64,000 nt of DNA, from contig NZ_CAMLHO010000003.1 in the NCBI RefSeq assembly GCF_946479765.1, forward strand, positions 1 to 64,000, given 5' to 3'. How positions within the stretch are numbered: the first letter of the stretch is position 1; each line of letters begins with the position of its first letter. The stretch is from an uncultured Aliivibrio sp. (GTDB taxonomy: Bacteria; Pseudomonadota; Gammaproteobacteria; Enterobacterales; Vibrionaceae). Below are positions 45,087 to 55,278 of this stretch, in pieces. The notes beneath the pieces were generated by a model, which saw only the letters and a program-made list of their open reading frames with translations, was not told the origin of the DNA and did no database searches. A program made the position numbers and the translations under genes.

Positions 45087-45464
45087 ATGGCTTATAGCGA
45101 AAAAGTAATCGATCACTACGAAAATCCACGTAACGTTGGTTCATTTGAAAAAGATGATCCATCAGTCGGTAGCGGTATGGTTGGTGCACCAGCGTGTGGT
45201 GATGTAATGAAGCTGCAAATCAAAGTATCTCCAGAAGGTATTATTGAAGACGCAAAATTCAAAACATACGGTTGCGGTTCTGCAATTGCGTCAAGCTCAT
45301 TAGTAACAGAATGGGTTAAAGGTAAAACTCTTGACGAAGCTGCTGCATTGAAAAATGCTGAAATTGCAGAAGAGTTAGAATTACCACCAGTAAAAGTACA
45401 CTGTTCAATCTTAGCGGAAGATGCGATTAAAGCAGCGGTATTAGACTACCGTAATAAGCACTAA
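45087..45464 (+). CDS. iscU: Fe-S scaffold protein IscU
   Basis: 125 residues from ATG at 45087. The scaffold builds [2Fe-2S] clusters from IscS sulfur. Ligands Cys37 (GAPACGDV, with Asp39), Cys63 (YGCGSA) and Cys106 (VHCSILAED, next to His105) are at the same positions as in E. coli. LPPVKVH is the HscA-binding motif. It follows iscS after 32 bases. A hairpin lies in the gap before iscA. Confidence 0.97.
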   Translation: MAYSEKVIDHYENPRNVGSFEKDDPSVGSGMVGAPACGDVMKLQIKVSPEGIIEDAKFKTYGCGSAIASSSLVTEWVKGKTLDEAAALKNAEIAEELELPPVKVHCSILAEDAIKAAVLDYRNKH

Positions 45465-45478
45465 GATTAAGTAACGTT

Positions 45479-45524
45479 ATAAAGCGTCTTGTTTACGTAA
45501 TATTGTGTAAATATGGCGCTTTAT
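45479..45524 (+). promoter_or_regulatory. hairpin in the iscU-iscA gap
   Basis: ATAAAGCG (45479-45486) pairs with CGCTTTAT (45517-45524), and inside it TTTAC pairs with GTAAA. The T-run is short (TTGTC), so it is more likely an mRNA processing or stability element, or a partial terminator, than a full stop. It separates iscU from iscA, which are otherwise in one operon. Confidence 0.45.
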
Positions 45525-45594
45525 TGTCTAATATAGGTCGTTATTGATTAACGACACCCATGACCACAAAACAAATATAGTAAAAGGTTGTAGT

Positions 45595-45918
45595 ATGGCC
45601 ATTTCAGTAACTGAAGCAGCAGCAAGCCGTGTTCAAACATTTCTTGAAAACCGAGGAAAAGGCATTGGTCTACGTTTAGGCGTAAGAACCTCTGGTTGCT
45701 CTGGTATGGCGTATATTCTTGAATTTGTTGATGAACTAAACGAAGAAGACGAAGTGTTTGAAGAGTTTGGTGTGAAAATCATTATCGATCCTAAAAGCCT
45801 AGCTTATATGGATGGAACGGAATTAGACTTTGCCAAAGAAGGTCTAAATGAAGGTTTCCAATTTAACAATCCAAACGTAAAAAGTGAATGTGGGTGTGGT
45901 GAAAGCTTCAACGTATAG
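45595..45918 (+). CDS. iscA: Fe-S assembly protein IscA
   Basis: 107 residues from ATG at 45595, A-type carrier. Ligand cysteines Cys35 (RTSGCSGM), Cys99 and Cys101 (SECGCGES) match E. coli IscA. It carries clusters to apo-targets. 130 bases after iscU, the largest gap inside the operon, and 15 before hscB. Confidence 0.97.
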   Translation: MAISVTEAAASRVQTFLENRGKGIGLRLGVRTSGCSGMAYILEFVDELNEEDEVFEEFGVKIIIDPKSLAYMDGTELDFAKEGLNEGFQFNNPNVKSECGCGESFNV

Positions 45919-45933
45919 AGCATAACGTTAACT

Positions 45934-46449
45934 ATGAATCATTTTGAATTATTTGGGCTATCAAACCAGTTTGAACTGGATGGTGGCCTTCTTTCTGCTC
46001 AGTTCCTTGAACTGCAGAAACGATTCCACCCCGACAACTTCGCGACCTCTTCAGAGCGTGACCGCTTGCTTTCCGTTCAAAAAGCGGCACAAATCAACGA
46101 CGCTTATCAAACGCTTAAAAATCCAGTCACTCGTGCAGAGTATATATTATCAGAGCAAGGATATGACATTCGTGGTGAACAAACCACAATGCAAGATCCT
46201 ATGTTTCTAATGCAACAGATGGAGTTACGAGAAGATCTCGAAGACTTACTTTCAAGTTCAGATCCTGAAAGTGCACTGTTTGATTTTTCAGAAAATGTCT
46301 CTGCAATGCGTAACACTCAATTAGCTGAATTAAAACAGCAATTAGAATCCGAGTTATGGCAAGATGCGGCACAAAGCGTTCGTAAACTTAAGTTTATTGA
46401 TAAGCTAAACCAAGAAGTCGAAAAGTTAGAAGATAAATTATTAAATTAA
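45934..46449 (+). CDS. hscB: Fe-S co-chaperone HscB
   Basis: 171 residues (E. coli 171). N-terminal J-domain with His32-Pro33-Asp34 (KRFHPDNF), C-terminal helical domain that binds IscU (RNTQLAELKQQLE region). It delivers IscU to HscA and stimulates its ATPase. 15 bases after iscA, 35 before hscA. Confidence 0.97.
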   Translation: MNHFELFGLSNQFELDGGLLSAQFLELQKRFHPDNFATSSERDRLLSVQKAAQINDAYQTLKNPVTRAEYILSEQGYDIRGEQTTMQDPMFLMQQMELREDLEDLLSSSDPESALFDFSENVSAMRNTQLAELKQQLESELWQDAAQSVRKLKFIDKLNQEVEKLEDKLLN

Positions 46450-46484
46450 TCTTTGTTAGATTAATTAAGTGAAGGATATTACTC

Positions 46485-48338
46485 ATGGCATTTCTACAAA
46501 TTTCTGAGCCTGGACAAAGTGCAGCACCACATCAGCATAAGCTGGCAGTCGGCATCGATTTAGGCACAACTAACTCATTGGTCGCTTCTGTTCGAAGTGG
46601 TGAAGCAAATACCTTACCTGATGCAAAAGGTAACGTAATTCTTCCGTCCGTGGTGCAATATCAAAACGATAAAATTTGTGTGGGTGCCAACGCTTACCAA
46701 TCAGCCGCTTCTGATCCTCAAAATACCATTATTTCAGTAAAACGCTTAATGGGACGCTCATTGAAAGATATTCAAGCGCGTTACCCTGATTTACCTTACC
46801 AATTTACGGAAAGTGATAATGGATTACCTGTGATCCGTACACCTCAAGGTGATGTGAATCCAGTTCAAGTATCAGCAGAGATCCTTAAATCATTATCTAA
46901 CCGTGCTCAAGCAACGTTAGGTGGTGATCTTGAAGGTGTTGTAATTACAGTTCCGGCTTATTTTGATGATGCTCAACGTGCCGGCACAAAAGATGCGGCA
47001 ACACTTGCAGGTTTAAATGTTCTACGTTTATTGAATGAACCAACAGCAGCAGCGATTGCTTATGGTTTAGATTCAGGTCAAGAAGGTGTTATTGCGGTTT
47101 ATGATCTTGGTGGTGGTACATTTGATATTTCAATCTTACGTTTATCAAAAGGCGTATTTGAAGTATTAGCAACGGGTGGTGATTCTGCTCTTGGTGGCGA
47201 CGATTTCGATCATCTATTAGCTCAATGGATTAAAGGCCAAGCAGGTATTACATCGGCTCTTTCTAATCAAGAGCAGCGTGAGCTTTTGACATTAGCAACA
47301 GAAACCAAAGTAGCCTTGTCTGATGCAGATTCTGTCACTGTTTCTTTTAAAGAATGGTCAGGCAGTATTACGGTTGATATCTTTAATCAATTAATTCAAT
47401 CACTAGTGAAAAAAACACTAATGGCGTGCCGCCGTGCTCTTAAAGATGCAGAGATTAGTTCTGAAGAAGTAATGGAAGTGGTCATGGTTGGTGGTTCAAC
47501 AAGAACACCTATCGTTCGCAGTTCTGTTGGTGATTATTTTGGTAAAATACCATTAACGAATATCGACCCTGATCAAGTGGTTGCTATTGGCGCAGCCATT
47601 CAAGCGGATATTTTAGTCGGTAATAAACCAGATGCTGAAATGTTATTGCTTGATGTTATTCCATTGTCTCTAGGTATTGAAACCATGGGTGGTTTGGTTG
47701 AAAAAATCATTCCTCGTAATACCACCATTCCTGTAGCGAAAGCGCAAGAATTTACCACGTTTAAAGATGGTCAAACAGGCATGATGGTTCATGTGGTTCA
47801 AGGTGAACGTGAAATGGTGGAAGATGGTCGTTCTCTGGCTCGTTTTTCACTAAAAGGCATTCCTCCGATGACAGCAGGTGCTGCGCACATTCGAGTCACT
47901 TATCAAGTGGATGCTGATGGTCTTTTATCTGTTACGGCAATGGAAAAAAGTACCGGTGTTCAATCTCATATTCAAGTAAAGCCTTCTTATGGTTTAAGTG
48001 ATAATGAAGTGGCTACGATGCTTAAAGATTCAATGACGTTTGCAAAAGAAGACATGCAAGCGCGTGCATTAGCAGAACAACAAGTTGAAGCAGATCGAGT
48101 TATTGAAGGACTTGTTGTTGCATTAAATAACGATGGCGATGCCTTGTTATCAAAAGAAGAACAAGCAACAATTTTACAAGCAGTTGAAGCGTTAATTACT
48201 GTACGTCAAGGTACAGATACGCAAGCAATTGAAGATGGAATTAAACACGCTGATGAAGCAAGCCAAGAGTTTGCTGCGCGTCGAATGGATGCTTCTATTC
48301 GTGCCGCATTAGCCGGTCAATCTATTGATGAGGTATAG
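46485..48338 (+). CDS. hscA: Fe-S chaperone HscA (Hsp70 type)
   Basis: 617 residues, specialised DnaK homologue. ATPase domain has [13 protein letters not shown] near residue 23, [39 protein letters not shown] and [10 protein letters not shown]; substrate-binding domain includes [19 protein letters not shown]. It helps release the cluster from IscU to acceptors. Two bases separate it from fdx. Confidence 0.97.
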   Translation: MAFLQISEPGQSAAPHQHKLAVGIDLGTTNSLVASVRSGEANTLPDAKGNVILPSVVQYQNDKICVGANAYQSAASDPQNTIISVKRLMGRSLKDIQARYPDLPYQFTESDNGLPVIRTPQGDVNPVQVSAEILKSLSNRAQATLGGDLEGVVITVPAYFDDAQRAGTKDAATLAGLNVLRLLNEPTAAAIAYGLDSGQEGVIAVYDLGGGTFDISILRLSKGVFEVLATGGDSALGGDDFDHLLAQWIKGQAGITSALSNQEQRELLTLATETKVALSDADSVTVSFKEWSGSITVDIFNQLIQSLVKKTLMACRRALKDAEISSEEVMEVVMVGGSTRTPIVRSSVGDYFGKIPLTNIDPDQVVAIGAAIQADILVGNKPDAEMLLLDVIPLSLGIETMGGLVEKIIPRNTTIPVAKAQEFTTFKDGQTGMMVHVVQGEREMVEDGRSLARFSLKGIPPMTAGAAHIRVTYQVDADGLLSVTAMEKSTGVQSHIQVKPSYGLSDNEVATMLKDSMTFAKEDMQARALAEQQVEADRVIEGLVVALNNDGDALLSKEEQATILQAVEALITVRQGTDTQAIEDGIKHADEASQEFAARRMDASIRAALAGQSIDEV

Positions 48339-48340
48339 AA

Positions 48341-48679
48341 ATGCCAAAGATTATTGTTCTACCACACAGTGAGTTATGCCCTGAAGGTGCAGTACTTGAA
48401 GCCAATGAAGGCGAAACGGTTTTAGATGTCGCTTTGAAAAATGGTATCGCTATTGAGCATGCGTGTGAGAAATCATGTGCATGTACAACGTGTCATATTG
48501 TTATTCGTGAAGGGTTTGATTCACTTGAAGAGAGTGATGAACTTGAAGATGACATGCTAGATAAGGCATGGGGTCTAGAACCAGAATCTCGTCTTGGTTG
48601 TCAAGCGAGAATGGCGAAACAAGATTTAGTGGTAGAAATTCCAAAATATACACTAAACTTAGCGTCAGAAGATCATTAA
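48341..48679 (+). CDS. fdx: [2Fe-2S] ferredoxin
   Basis: 112 residues, adrenodoxin-type ferredoxin. Ligands Cys42, Cys48 and Cys51 in HACEKSCACTTCH and the fourth in SRLGCQARM. It gives electrons to IscS/IscU cluster assembly. It is the last gene before a long hairpin; the operon may end here with iscX partly separate. Confidence 0.97.
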   Translation: MPKIIVLPHSELCPEGAVLEANEGETVLDVALKNGIAIEHACEKSCACTTCHIVIREGFDSLEESDELEDDMLDKAWGLEPESRLGCQARMAKQDLVVEIPKYTLNLASEDH

Positions 48680-48712
48680 TCTTACCTGATTAATTGAACT
48701 GTTTTTGATAAA

Positions 48713-48767
48713 GGTAAGAGATGAAAAGTAAGTGAGAAACTTACGTTTCAGAACTTACCTTTTTTTA
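48713..48767 (+). terminator. long hairpin with T-run between fdx and iscX
   Basis: GGTAAG (48713-48718) pairs with CTTACC (48754-48759), an inner stem GTAAGT/ACTTAC sits inside, and seven T follow. It looks like an intrinsic terminator or attenuator, so iscX probably receives only part of the operon transcription or has its own promoter. Confidence 0.75.
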
Positions 48768-48807
48768 TATCTATAAAAAACAAACTCGTATAACTAAGGA
48801 TAAAATT

Positions 48808-49008
48808 ATGAGCATTAAATGGATTGATTCACGAGAAATAGCAATAGAGCTTTCAGAGCAATACCCAGAGATTGACCCTAAAACCGTTCGCTTTACAGAT
48901 TTAAGAGAGTGGGTAATGGCTTTGGAAGGATTTGATGATGACCCTAACCATTCGGGTGAAAAAATACTGGAAGCCATTATTCTTTGCTGGATGGATGAGT
49001 GGGATTAG
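48808..49008 (+). CDS. iscX: Fe-S assembly protein IscX
   Basis: 66 residues (E. coli YfhJ 66). Acidic helix-rich protein: [51 protein letters not shown]. It binds IscS and may regulate cluster assembly or give iron. AAGGA six bases before ATG is a good ribosome site. It follows a terminator-like hairpin. Confidence 0.95.
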   Translation: MSIKWIDSREIAIELSEQYPEIDPKTVRFTDLREWVMALEGFDDDPNHSGEKILEAIILCWMDEWD

Positions 49009-49080
49009 ATGAGTAAATTTCATTTATTAGCGTATGAAATCCCACCAACCGATTGGATCCACCTCTTACATTTTATCTAA
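49009..49080 (+). CDS. 23-codon ORF abutting iscX (doubtful)
   Basis: ATG begins immediately after the iscX TAG and reads 23 residues (MSKFHLLAYEIPPTDWIHLL at the start) to TAA. It could be translated by stop-start coupling. There is no recognised family and no separate ribosome site, so it may be chance. Confidence 0.2.
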   Translation: MSKFHLLAYEIPPTDWIHLLHFI

Positions 49081-49232
49081 AGGCCTTGTATCACTAGGGT
49101 AAAATTGGCAAATTAGATAGAAATGAACGTTCTGTTCGCTTATACCCGTTTGATAGTAGCGCAATATAAATGATCACCTCGATTAGTTTGTGTGATTGTA
49201 TGGAGTTATTGCGTATTTAAAGGAGATTCACC

Positions 49233-50519
49233 ATGTCACAAAAGATGACAGTACAACTTTCATCAGCAGCAGCAGCCGCTCATTGGGGCGACAATGCTCT
49301 TATTTCATTTGCCTCTGAAGGCGCAGTAATTCACATTACAAATGATGATGTGTATGGTGCCATTCAACAAGCAGCAAGAAAGTTAAACGGTCAGGGTATT
49401 GTTACTGTTGAATTAAAGGGGTCTGAATGGGGTCTTGAGTCTATCTGGTCTTTTGTTCAAGGTTTCCGTGATTCTAAAAACAATAACGATGTTGTTTGGA
49501 CTGCATTGGTTGACGCTGATGAGAAAGAATTGAATGCACGAATTTTAACGACCAATTGGACGCGTGACATTATAAATAAAACGGCAGAAGAAGTTGCCCC
49601 TCGTCAACTAGCAACAATGGCCTCCGAGTTTATTAAGTCGGTCGCACCAGCTGGAACAGTGAAAACTAAAATTGTTAAAGACAAAGATCTTCTAACTGAA
49701 GGTTGGACGGGAACATATGCTGTTGGCCGTGGTTCTGAGCGCACATCAGCGATGCTGCAATTGGATTACAACCCTACAGGTGATGAAAATGCGCCTGTGT
49801 ACGCTTGTCTTGTCGGTAAAGGCATTACGTTTGATTCTGGTGGTTACAGCATTAAACCTTCAGGTGGCATGGCATCAATGAAGGCTGACATGGGCGGCTC
49901 TGCATTAGCGACAGCTGGTCTTGCAATGTCTATTCTTCGTGGTTTAGATAAGCGTGTTAAGTTGATTCTATGTTGTGCTGAAAATATGATCTCAGGTCGA
50001 GCATTAAAGTTAGGTGATATTATTACCTATAAAAATGGCAAAACAGTTGAGATTTTAAATACTGACGCAGAAGGTCGATTAGTATTAGCCGATGGTCTTC
50101 AATTTGCGTCAGCACAAAATCCAGAACTGATTATTGATTGTGCGACCTTAACTGGCTCAGCAAAAATGGCAGTAGGTAATGACTTCCATTCTTTATTAAG
50201 TTTTGATGATGAGTTGAGCCAAAAAGCATTAATCTCTGCTCAGGAAGAAAATGAAGGTCTGTGGCGTTTACCGTTAATGGAATTTCATCGTAATATGCTA
50301 CCATCGAACTTTGCTGATTTGGCAAATATTGGTTCGGGTTCATACTCACCGGGTGCAAGTACTGCTGCTGGTTTCCTTTCTTACTTTGTCGATGACTATA
50401 AGAAAGGGTGGTTACATATGGATTGTTCAGCAACGTATCGTACCGCACCATCAGATAAGTGGTCAGCCGGTGCAACCGGTGTAGGCGTAAGAACGTTAGC
50501 GAACCTACTTACAAAATAA
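49233..50519 (+). CDS. pepB: aminopeptidase B (M17 family)
   Basis: 428 residues (E. coli 427). Cytoplasmic leucyl-type aminopeptidase with two metal ions. Catalytic blocks are [20 protein letters not shown] and [14 protein letters not shown], with the metal-binding Lys, Asp and Glu residues. PepB is separated from PepA-type enzymes by size and by location next to the isc operon, as in E. coli. AAGGAGA lies eight bases before the ATG. A terminator follows before ndk. Confidence 0.95.
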   Translation: MSQKMTVQLSSAAAAAHWGDNALISFASEGAVIHITNDDVYGAIQQAARKLNGQGIVTVELKGSEWGLESIWSFVQGFRDSKNNNDVVWTALVDADEKELNARILTTNWTRDIINKTAEEVAPRQLATMASEFIKSVAPAGTVKTKIVKDKDLLTEGWTGTYAVGRGSERTSAMLQLDYNPTGDENAPVYACLVGKGITFDSGGYSIKPSGGMASMKADMGGSALATAGLAMSILRGLDKRVKLILCCAENMISGRALKLGDIITYKNGKTVEILNTDAEGRLVLADGLQFASAQNPELIIDCATLTGSAKMAVGNDFHSLLSFDDELSQKALISAQEENEGLWRLPLMEFHRNMLPSNFADLANIGSGSYSPGASTAAGFLSYFVDDYKKGWLHMDCSATYRTAPSDKWSAGATGVGVRTLANLLTK

Positions 50520-50524
50520 CAAAT

Positions 50525-50556
50525 AAGAGATCGAGCCATAAACTTGGTCTTTTTTC
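50525..50556 (+). terminator. terminator between pepB and ndk
   Basis: Stem AAGAGATCGAG / CTTGGTCTTTTTT containing two G-T pairs, with a T6 run. It begins about five bases after the pepB stop. Confidence 0.65.
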
Positions 50557-50608
50557 TTATAACTATAATAGCTTCAAAAGAAGTAAAAGAAACTTAAAGG
50601 AAAGTAAA

Positions 50609-51043
50609 ATGACAATAGAACGTACTTTTTCAATTGTAAAACCAGATGCTGTTAAGCGTAATCTTATTGGTGCTATTTACCGTCGTATTGAAAAAACAGG
50701 TATGCAAGTTGTTGCAGCTAAAATGCTGCGTTTAACTAAAGAACAAGCGGAAGGTTTTTATGCCGAGCATGAAGGAAAAGAGTTCTTTAATGATCTAGTT
50801 GCTTATATGATTTCTGGTCCAGTAATGGTACAGGTGTTAGAAGGTGAAAATGCCGTTGTTCGTTACCGTGAATTAATGGGTAAAACTAACCCAGCAGAAG
50901 CTGCTTGTGGCTCACTGCGTGCAGATTATGCAATCAGCATGCGTTATAACTCTGTTCATGGGGCTGATAGTCCTGAATCAGCAGCGCGTGAAATTGCGTA
51001 CTTCTTCGCTGATGATGAAATCTGTCCTCGTCCTGCTGAATAA
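50609..51043 (+). CDS. ndk: nucleoside diphosphate kinase
   Basis: 144 residues from ATG at 50609 ([18 protein letters not shown]), with AAAGGAAAG upstream; an upstream open frame is not Ndk-like and is rejected. Catalytic His in [14 protein letters not shown]. It balances NTP pools by transferring phosphate. Single gene with its own terminator. Confidence 0.96.
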   Translation: MTIERTFSIVKPDAVKRNLIGAIYRRIEKTGMQVVAAKMLRLTKEQAEGFYAEHEGKEFFNDLVAYMISGPVMVQVLEGENAVVRYRELMGKTNPAEAACGSLRADYAISMRYNSVHGADSPESAAREIAYFFADDEICPRPAE

Positions 51044-51054
51044 AGCATTAAGGT

Positions 51055-51096
51055 CGGTCGCAAGCTCCCTTGAAGGGTTCAGAGGGGCTTGCTTTT
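51055..51096 (+). terminator. terminator of ndk built from a dispersed repeat
   Basis: GCAAGCTCC pairs with GGGGCTTGC (one G-T pair), followed by TTTTAG. The left part CGGTCGCAAGCTCCCT (51055-51070) is identical to 23767-23782 after tcdA, and the following TGAAGGGTTCAG matches the reverse complement of 23821-23846. So a repeat unit here serves as a terminator. Confidence 0.65.
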
Positions 51097-51102
51097 AGTC
51101 TG

Positions 51103-51148
51103 GTATAGAAAATAAAATAGTCAATACGGTAAATTTTCTTTTCTATAC
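51103..51148. repeat. 10-bp inverted repeat upstream of rlmN
   Basis: GTATAGAAAA (51103-51112) and TTTTCTATAC (51139-51148), perfect, with a 26-base gap, in the 215-base ndk-rlmN gap. Could be an operator or hairpin; no promoter elements were clearly identified. Confidence 0.4.
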
Positions 51149-51258
51149 AGATTAATCATACATCCGCTTCAAACTTCTAATCGCTAGTAATATCTTCCCA
51201 AAACTTGTACAATTCTGCGCCCGATATTCGCGGTGATGTTATTTATCAGAGAGGCTAC

Positions 51259-52377
51259 ATGACTACAGCTAAAATCAATCTACTGGACTTTGATCGTAAA
51301 GGACTTCGAGCATTTTTTTCTGAGGAATTAGGAGAAAAAGCATTCAGAGCCGATCAAATCATGAAGTGGATGTATCACTTTGGTTGTGATGACTTCGATC
51401 AAATGAACAACATCAACAAAAAACTTCGTGAGAAATTAAAACACAAATGTGAGATCCGCGCACCTTACGTATCTGAAGCTCAGTATTCTGTTGATGGCAC
51501 CATCAAATGGGCGATGAAAGTAGGCGATCAAGACGTTGAAACGGTCTATATTCCAGATGGAGAGCGTGCAACTTTATGCGTTTCTTCTCAAGTGGGTTGT
51601 GCGCTTGCTTGTACATTCTGCTCAACAGCACAACAAGGATTTAACCGTAACCTTAAAGTTTCTGAAATTGTAGGTCAAATTTGGCGAGCCGCTCGTGAAA
51701 TTGGTTTAGAAAAAGAAACGGGTCGCCGTCCAATTACTAATGTAGTAATGATGGGGATGGGTGAGCCGCTACTTAACATGAAAAATCTAATTCCATCATT
51801 AGACATCATGCTTGATGATCTAGGTTTTGGTTTATCTAAGCGTCGCGTTACCGTGTCTACCTCTGGTGTTGTATCTGGCTTAGAGCAAATGATTGGTAAA
51901 GTGGATGTTGCACTTGCTATTTCTCTTCATGCACCAACCGATGAACTACGTAGTGAAATCATGCCAATCAATGATCGTTGGAACATTGAAGCATTCTTAG
52001 CGTGTGTTCGTGAATATATCGCCTCATCAAATGCAAACCGTGGTCGTGTGACGGTAGAGTACGTACTTTTAGATCATGTTAATGATGATATGGATCATGC
52101 AAGACAACTCGCAGAATTACTAAAAGATACCCCAGCAAAGATTAATTTGATTCCATTTAACCCATATCCTGGGTCACCATACAAGAAGCCAAGTAATTCA
52201 CGTATTGATCGATTCATGAAAACACTAATGGAATACGATTTTACGGTAACGGTTCGTAGAACACGTGGTGATGATATTGATGCGGCTTGTGGTCAATTAG
52301 TGGGTGATGTAATCGATAGAACTAAACGTACTCAAGCTAAACAGCAAGGCGAGGCAATCCCTGTTAAAACTGTTTAA
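51259..52377 (+). CDS. rlmN: 23S rRNA A2503 / tRNA A37 C2-methyltransferase
   Basis: 372 residues from ATG at 51259 ([20 protein letters not shown]). Radical-SAM enzyme; the cluster cysteines are in [14 protein letters not shown], and the methyl-carrying Cys lies near the C-terminus (DIDAACGQL). It makes 2-methyladenosine in 23S rRNA and some tRNAs. It heads the rlmN-pilF-rodZ-ispG-hisS-yfgM-bamB gene run, with 30-, 13- and 12-base gaps between the first genes. Confidence 0.96.
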   Translation: MTTAKINLLDFDRKGLRAFFSEELGEKAFRADQIMKWMYHFGCDDFDQMNNINKKLREKLKHKCEIRAPYVSEAQYSVDGTIKWAMKVGDQDVETVYIPDGERATLCVSSQVGCALACTFCSTAQQGFNRNLKVSEIVGQIWRAAREIGLEKETGRRPITNVVMMGMGEPLLNMKNLIPSLDIMLDDLGFGLSKRRVTVSTSGVVSGLEQMIGKVDVALAISLHAPTDELRSEIMPINDRWNIEAFLACVREYIASSNANRGRVTVEYVLLDHVNDDMDHARQLAELLKDTPAKINLIPFNPYPGSPYKKPSNSRIDRFMKTLMEYDFTVTVRRTRGDDIDAACGQLVGDVIDRTKRTQAKQQGEAIPVKTV

Positions 52378-52407
52378 TCTTGAAGTATCACAGCAAGGGA
52401 AAGCTGA

Positions 52408-53145
52408 ATGCGAAAATGGAGAGCAGTAGTACTAACGATTGGAATGTTAATGAATGCTGGTTGCGTCACTGTCAATGAAGCAGATGAAATGACAAAAAAA
52501 GAGGTAATTCGAGCTGCTGAAGCTCGAATTACACTTGGATTAAGTTATATAAATGCGGGGGATATGGTAAAAGCCCGTGAAAATTTGGAACTGGCTGCAC
52601 AATACGCTCCTGACTATTATCGCTCTCAAACCTCGCTCGCCTATTATTATCAACAAGTAGATGAAAATGCTTTAGCTGAAAAGGCTTACAAACGAGCATT
52701 ACGTTCTTCGTCAAAAAATGGTAATGTATTGAATAACTACGGCGTTTTTCTTTGTGAGAATGGTCGTTATGAGGAGGCGCAACACGCGTTTTCTCAAGCA
52801 ATAGAACAACCTTACTACTATCTTGTTTCTACAAGCTATGAAAATGCAGCCATGTGCGCGTTGAGTAGTGGGGATGAAGTGACAGCAAAAATGTATTTTG
52901 AGCGCTCTTTGGCTCATGATCCAAATCGTGTTCGTTCTACCCTTCAGTTGGCAAAATTGAATATTGATGAAGGTAACTATTCAGAACCGAGAATTGCGCT
53001 GTTTAAATTTAATAAGAAGTACGGATACACACCCGTTAGCCTAAGCTTACTCATAGAATTAGAAAAAAAAGCAGGCAATGCGCATTTAGTTAATAAATAC
53101 GCAAACATACTTAAAAAAGAGTATCCGAACTTCAATGAACATTAG
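52408..53145 (+). CDS. pilF: type IV pilus biogenesis lipoprotein PilF (PilW)
   Basis: 245 residues. Signal peptide with lipobox MNAGC, so an outer-membrane lipoprotein, followed by six tetratricopeptide repeats (for example EARITLGLSYINAGDMVKAREN and NVLNNYGVFLCENGRYEEAQHAF). PilF is the pilotin that guides PilQ secretin assembly. rlmN-pilF-rodZ-ispG is the usual order. It connects functionally with the minor pilins at 390-3674. Confidence 0.93.
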   Translation: MRKWRAVVLTIGMLMNAGCVTVNEADEMTKKEVIRAAEARITLGLSYINAGDMVKARENLELAAQYAPDYYRSQTSLAYYYQQVDENALAEKAYKRALRSSSKNGNVLNNYGVFLCENGRYEEAQHAFSQAIEQPYYYLVSTSYENAAMCALSSGDEVTAKMYFERSLAHDPNRVRSTLQLAKLNIDEGNYSEPRIALFKFNKKYGYTPVSLSLLIELEKKAGNAHLVNKYANILKKEYPNFNEH

Positions 53146-53158
53146 AATGATATAAATT

Positions 53159-54109
53159 ATGACGACTGAACAAATTGTTGAAGAAAAAGTAGAAAAAGTA
53201 GAAACATTAGTGGCTCCTGGCCTATTGCTACAAAATGCTCGTGAAAAGCAGCAATTAACTCTTGAAGATATTTCATCTCGTTTACGTTTACGAGTCGAAG
53301 TTTTAGAACAGATTGAAGCAGATCAATTTGATATGGGTAAGCTCGCTACCTTTACGCGTGGTTATTATCGCTCTTACGCTAAAGTTGTGAATATATCTGA
53401 AGAAAAAGTATTAGATGCATTAGATCAATTAGGTAAAGCCAAGATTGAACAACATGATATGCAGAGTTTCTCAGGTAAGACAAAAAGAGAGAAACATGAT
53501 AAGCGTATAATGAAGCTTACGTGGGTTATCTTTGCATTGATTTTGAGCATGTCAGTATTGTGGTGGTGGCAGGAACAAGCGCAACTAGAAAGTAAAAATG
53601 ATGCAGAGCTCATCACTGAGGTGGCTGCTTCTGAAGACCAAGTCGTAGAGGTAAAACCTACTTTAGAAAAAGCAGAAATGCTTGAGGTTGACACTAACCT
53701 TTCTGAATTAGAAACTGATCCATCTAAGCTTGAACAAGAAACAGCAGATAAACCAGACGTTGCTGTTGAGCCTGTAGATGTTGCTACTAACTCTGTAGAC
53801 GCTGATGTTGATTATGTAGATGTTAAGACGCCTGTTTTGGCTGACACTGACACATCAAAAGCGATAATCAGTGAAGATGTTGTGATGACATTCAATGATG
53901 ATTGTTGGTTACAAGTTCAAGATGCTTCAAACAATCGCCTATATTCAGGTGTTAAAAAAGCAAATCAAACATTAAAACTAACAGGTAAAGCGCCTTATAA
54001 ATTGGTGATCGGTGCTCCAAACTCTGTAACACTAATGTATAAAGGTAAACCTGTTGATTTATCTGCCTATCCGGCGGGTAAAGTTGCACGATTAACCCTA
54101 CCTCAATAA
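53159..54109 (+). CDS. rodZ: cytoskeleton protein RodZ
   Basis: 316 residues. Cytoplasmic helix-turn-helix (HTH_25) at about residues 19-90 (LLQNAREKQQLTLEDISSRLRLRVEVLEQIEA), one membrane helix at about 119-138 (LTWVIFALILSMSVLWWW), an acidic low-complexity linker of about 100 residues, and a periplasmic beta domain at the end (DCWLQVQDASNNRLYSGVKKA). RodZ binds MreB and helps set rod shape. Confidence 0.94.
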   Translation: MTTEQIVEEKVEKVETLVAPGLLLQNAREKQQLTLEDISSRLRLRVEVLEQIEADQFDMGKLATFTRGYYRSYAKVVNISEEKVLDALDQLGKAKIEQHDMQSFSGKTKREKHDKRIMKLTWVIFALILSMSVLWWWQEQAQLESKNDAELITEVAASEDQVVEVKPTLEKAEMLEVDTNLSELETDPSKLEQETADKPDVAVEPVDVATNSVDADVDYVDVKTPVLADTDTSKAIISEDVVMTFNDDCWLQVQDASNNRLYSGVKKANQTLKLTGKAPYKLVIGAPNSVTLMYKGKPVDLSAYPAGKVARLTLPQ

Positions 54110-54121
54110 TGAGTTGATTCC

Positions 54122-55240
54122 ATGCATATAGAGTCCCCAATCAAACGTCGCCAATCTACCCGCATTTATGTGGGTAATGTGCCTATTGGTGATGGCGCAC
54201 CTATCGCTGTTCAGTCTATGACGAATACGTTAACGACTGATGTTGCAGCTACCGTTGCACAAATTAATGCACTTCAAAAAGTCGGTGCCGATATTGTACG
54301 TGTTTCGGTTCCAACCATGGATGCTGCGGAAGCGTTTAAGTTAATTAAACAGCAAGTGTCTGTGCCATTAGTCGCTGATATTCATTTTGATTACCGTATC
54401 GCGTTACAAGTAGCGGAGTATGGAGTTGATTGTTTGCGTATCAACCCTGGTAATATTGGTAACGAGCAGCGTATTCGCTCTGTTGTTGATTGTGCAAAAG
54501 ATAAAAATATCCCGATTCGCATTGGTGTGAATGGCGGCTCATTAGAAAAAGACATTCAAGTTAAATACAAAGAGCCTACGGCCCAAGCGTTACTTGAGTC
54601 GGCAATGCGCCATGTAGATATCTTGGAAAGAATGAACTTTGATCAATTTAAAGTTAGCGTAAAAGCATCAGATGTTTTCTTAGCCGTTGACTCTTACCGC
54701 TTATTAGCAAAACAAATTGCTCAGCCATTGCATTTAGGCATTACTGAAGCGGGCGGTGCTCGTGCTGGTTCTGTTAAATCAGCCGTTGGCCTAGGCATGT
54801 TATTGTCTGAAGGCATTGGCGATACATTACGTATTTCTTTGGCAGCAGATCCAATCGAAGAAATTAAAGTAGGCTTTGATATTTTAAAATCATTGCGTAT
54901 TCGTTCTCGTGGTATTAACTTTATTGCTTGTCCAACGTGTTCTCGTCAAGAGTTCGATGTGATTGCAACGGTGAACGAGCTAGAGCAACGATTAGAAGAT
55001 TTAATCACACCAATGGATGTATCTCTCATTGGTTGTGTCGTGAATGGCCCAGGAGAAGCTGAAGTGTCTCATATGGGTATTGCGGGAAGTAATCGTAGAA
55101 GTGCGTTCTATGAAGATGGTATTCGTCAGAAAGAACGTTTTGATAACGACAATATTGTGGACAAACTAGAAGCAAAGATCCGCGCAAAAGCGGCAACGTT
55201 ATCAAAAGAAAACCAAATTGAAATTAACCAGATTGACTGA
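54122..55240 (+). CDS. ispG: 4-hydroxy-3-methylbut-2-enyl diphosphate synthase
   Basis: 372 residues (E. coli 372). [4Fe-4S] enzyme of the non-mevalonate isoprenoid pathway. Visible are [12 protein letters not shown], the TIM-barrel half, and the C-terminal cluster cysteines in [11 protein letters not shown] and CVVNGPGEA. The enzyme needs Fe-S supply, which the isc operon 6 kb away provides. Between rodZ and hisS, the usual order. Confidence 0.96.
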   Translation: MHIESPIKRRQSTRIYVGNVPIGDGAPIAVQSMTNTLTTDVAATVAQINALQKVGADIVRVSVPTMDAAEAFKLIKQQVSVPLVADIHFDYRIALQVAEYGVDCLRINPGNIGNEQRIRSVVDCAKDKNIPIRIGVNGGSLEKDIQVKYKEPTAQALLESAMRHVDILERMNFDQFKVSVKASDVFLAVDSYRLLAKQIAQPLHLGITEAGGARAGSVKSAVGLGMLLSEGIGDTLRISLAADPIEEIKVGFDILKSLRIRSRGINFIACPTCSRQEFDVIATVNELEQRLEDLITPMDVSLIGCVVNGPGEAEVSHMGIAGSNRRSAFYEDGIRQKERFDNDNIVDKLEAKIRAKAATLSKENQIEINQID

Positions 55241-55278
55241 TTAATTGTAGATATAAACAAACCCATTGGGAAGTGAAC

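Noticed and set aside
45944-46210. 88-codon plus-strand frame within hscB
   Set aside because: Out of frame with the well-supported hscB gene, with no independent support.
50131-50475. 114-codon open frame on the minus strand inside pepB
   Set aside because: It is antisense to a clearly conserved M17 peptidase, has no family features and no start context.
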